From: Peptostreptococcaceae bacterium
Lineage (GTDB): Bacteria > Bacillota > Clostridia > Peptostreptococcales > Anaerovoracaceae
NCBI GenBank assembly: GCA_016650115.1
Contig: JAENWI010000113.1
Coordinates: forward strand, 1 to 5,442
Reading direction: 5' to 3'
Length of the DNA stretch: 5,442 nt
Part shown: piece after piece, positions 4,367-5,442 of the stretch
How positions within the stretch are numbered: the stretch's first letter is position 1
How the letters are laid out: every line of letters starts with the position of its first letter
The notes under the pieces: generated by a model
Database searches by the model: none
Seen by the model: only the letters and a program-made list of their open reading frames with translations
Told to the model about the DNA's origin: nothing
Program-made: the position numbers and the translations under genes

Positions 4367-5329
4367 ATGAGAGAAATAAAAATTTCAGAAATAAATGGAA
4401 TTAAAGTTGGTAATGCTCAGAATTTCGAAGGTGCTACAGGCTGTACTGTAATAATATGCGAAAAGGGTGCCTGGGCAGGGGTAGATGTGAGAGGCGGTGG
4501 TCCTGCATCAAGAGAAACTGAACTTCTGAAGCCGGTCAATTTAGTTGAACAAATACATGCGGTAATGCTTAGTGGCGGCAGCGCATATGGGCTTGATGCC
4601 GGATCAGGGGCAATGGAATATTTAGAGGAAAAAGGTGTTGGATTTGATGTTGGTGTCGGTGTTGTCCCAATTGTATGCGGTGCATCCTTATTTGATCTTG
4701 TAGTTGGTGACCCTAAATGCAGACCTGACAAAGCAATGGGATATGAAGCCTGCAAAAATGCCGGGGGAGTTGAACCAGAAGAAGGCAATTTTGGAGCGGG
4801 AACAGGAGCTTCAGTTGGTAAATTTCTTGGAATAGAAAGAATGATGAAATGTGGATTAGGCATTTATGCTGTACAAATTGGAAACGTCCAGTGTGCCGCC
4901 GTCGTAGCGGTAAATGGACTTGGAGATGTGGTTGATGTAGATACAGGTAAAAGAATTGCTGGGATCTTAAGTGAAGATAAATTGGAACTTTCAAGTACAG
5001 AAGAAATCATGTTTGAGGAAATTGATCAGAATAGAAATGTTTTCAGTGGGAATACAACACTTGGATGCATTATTACAAATGCTAAATTAACGAAAAGCCA
5101 GGCGAATAAACTGGCTTCCATTGCTCATAATGGGTATGCAAGGGCAATCAGGCCTGTTCATACTTCCGTGGATGGAGACACCATATTTGTAATGGCAACA
5201 GGAGAGGTTGAGGTGGGCGTAGACGCACTTGGGGCATTGGCTACTGATGTTATGTCAAGAGCGATAAACAGAGCCGCCCGCGAGGCAAAATCGGCTTACG
5301 GGCTAAAGGGCGCAAAAGAATTTGAATAA
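4367..5329 (+). CDS. P1-family self-processing aminopeptidase (DmpA/BapA/NylC-like)
   Basis: A 320-residue cytoplasmic N-terminal-nucleophile hydrolase without a signal peptide, normal length for the family. Signatures: GCTVIICEKGAWAGVDVRGG (25-44), LSGGSAYGLDAGSG (68-81), the GVVPIVCGASLFDL block (98-111), GNFGAGTGASVGKFLG (140-155) and NTTLGCIITNAKLTKSQA (229-246) followed by AIRPVHTSVDGDTIF (260-274). The precursor should cut itself between N229 and T230, as NylC does at Asn-Thr, to give an alpha chain (1-229) and a beta chain whose N-terminal threonine is the nucleophile. DmpA and BapA use serine there. Known members release N-terminal L- or D-residues or beta-amino acids from peptides and amides; the substrate here is unknown. 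ATG 4367 follows AAGGTGG (4356-4362) by 4 nt. It directly follows the peptide transporter, suggesting intracellular hydrolysis of imported peptides, though a terminator stands between them. Confidence 0.92.
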   Translation: MREIKISEINGIKVGNAQNFEGATGCTVIICEKGAWAGVDVRGGGPASRETELLKPVNLVEQIHAVMLSGGSAYGLDAGSGAMEYLEEKGVGFDVGVGVVPIVCGASLFDLVVGDPKCRPDKAMGYEACKNAGGVEPEEGNFGAGTGASVGKFLGIERMMKCGLGIYAVQIGNVQCAAVVAVNGLGDVVDVDTGKRIAGILSEDKLELSSTEEIMFEEIDQNRNVFSGNTTLGCIITNAKLTKSQANKLASIAHNGYARAIRPVHTSVDGDTIFVMATGEVEVGVDALGALATDVMSRAINRAAREAKSAYGLKGAKEFE

Positions 5330-5331
5330 AA

Positions 5332-5442
5332 TTAAATTTTAATTTGTTTAGCTACTCTTTTATCAAAAGTAGTTATATATTTGAAGCCATGGGATATCAA
5401 TATTTCGATGGCTTCTTTATATTTATAGCCTAGTTGTTTTTC
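5332..5442 (-). CDS. Unidentified protein, C-terminal end (partial, convergent)
   Basis: Reading the minus strand from the window edge, 36 codons are open to a TAA (complement of 5332-5334). The peptide runs EKQLGYKYKEAIEI, then LISHGFKYI and TTFDKRVAKQIKI. It has the mix of charged, aromatic and aliphatic residues of a real soluble protein, ending in a basic tail, with a likely helix at KEAIEILISHG. I do not recognise a family. The start lies beyond the window. It converges on the peptidase gene with 2 bp between the two stop codons. An open frame of this length can arise by chance, but in such AT-rich sequence it is uncommon, and neither other minus-strand frame looks protein-like. Confidence 0.55.
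   Translation of the reverse strand, partial: EKQLGYKYKEAIEILISHGFKYITTFDKRVAKQIKI
5349..5380 (+). terminator. Possible terminator for the peptidase transcript
   Basis: TAGCTACT (5349-5356) and TTT (5358-5360) pair with AAAAGTAGTTA (5365-5375) around the loop TATC, with C5357 bulged and a G-T wobble near the base. It is followed by TATATTT. It lies about 20 nt after the peptidase stop, inside the coding region of the convergent minus-strand gene. GC content is low and the T-run is poor, so strength is doubtful. Confidence 0.33.

Noticed and set aside
4417..4994. Minus-strand open frames of 148 and 93 codons inside the peptidase gene
   Set aside because: They are antisense shadows of a conserved P1-family coding sequence, with low-complexity Pro/Ser/Thr- or Leu-rich peptides and no family motif.
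1..5442. CRISPR array, insertion sequence, tRNA, rRNA or phage attachment site
   Set aside because: I found no regularly spaced long repeats, transposase motifs, terminal inverted repeats with target duplication, cloverleaf sequences or rRNA signatures.

Overview
The window reads as a low-GC Gram-positive chromosome segment, most likely an anaerobic, amino-acid- or peptide-fermenting member of the Clostridia. The evidence is AT-rich intergenic DNA, strong Shine-Dalgarno sequences (AAGGAGG, GGAGGG, AAAGAGG), sigma-A-like promoter hexamers, and a clostridial-type two-cluster ferredoxin of the 2-oxoacid oxidoreductase delta-subunit kind. The exact genus cannot be read from the sequence.

Layout. 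Positions 1-71 are the last codons of a sensor histidine kinase. Positions 72-602 contain no protein gene I can support but are dense with regulatory DNA: two candidate promoters (174-202 and 272-300), a perfect inverted repeat (306-326), an apparent 6S RNA (about 327-503) ending in an intrinsic terminator, then a good promoter (515-543) and a three-half-site operator (561-585) in front of an IclR-family regulator. Five co-directional genes follow: the IclR regulator (603-1379), a ketopantoate reductase/PanE-family dehydrogenase (1418-2341), a KorD-like 2[4Fe-4S] ferredoxin (2356-2574), an OPT-family peptide transporter (2668-4317) and a P1-family (DmpA/BapA/NylC-like) self-processing aminopeptidase (4367-5329). 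A clear terminator hairpin lies between transporter and peptidase. On the minus strand, the C-terminal end of an unidentified gene (5332-5442) converges on the peptidase with a 2-bp gap.

How the genes may work together (inference). OPT imports peptides, and the P1 peptidase trims them, possibly beta-amino-acid or D-amino-acid peptides. The resulting amino acids yield 2-oxo acids. These could be oxidised by a ferredoxin-linked 2-oxoacid oxidoreductase, hinted at by the orphan delta-like subunit, or reduced to 2-hydroxy acids by the PanE-family enzyme. IclR probably senses a small acid in this pathway and controls its own transcript. The cassette looks like a compact peptide-catabolism operon. 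Its substrate is unknown, and the rest of the oxidoreductase is absent from the window.
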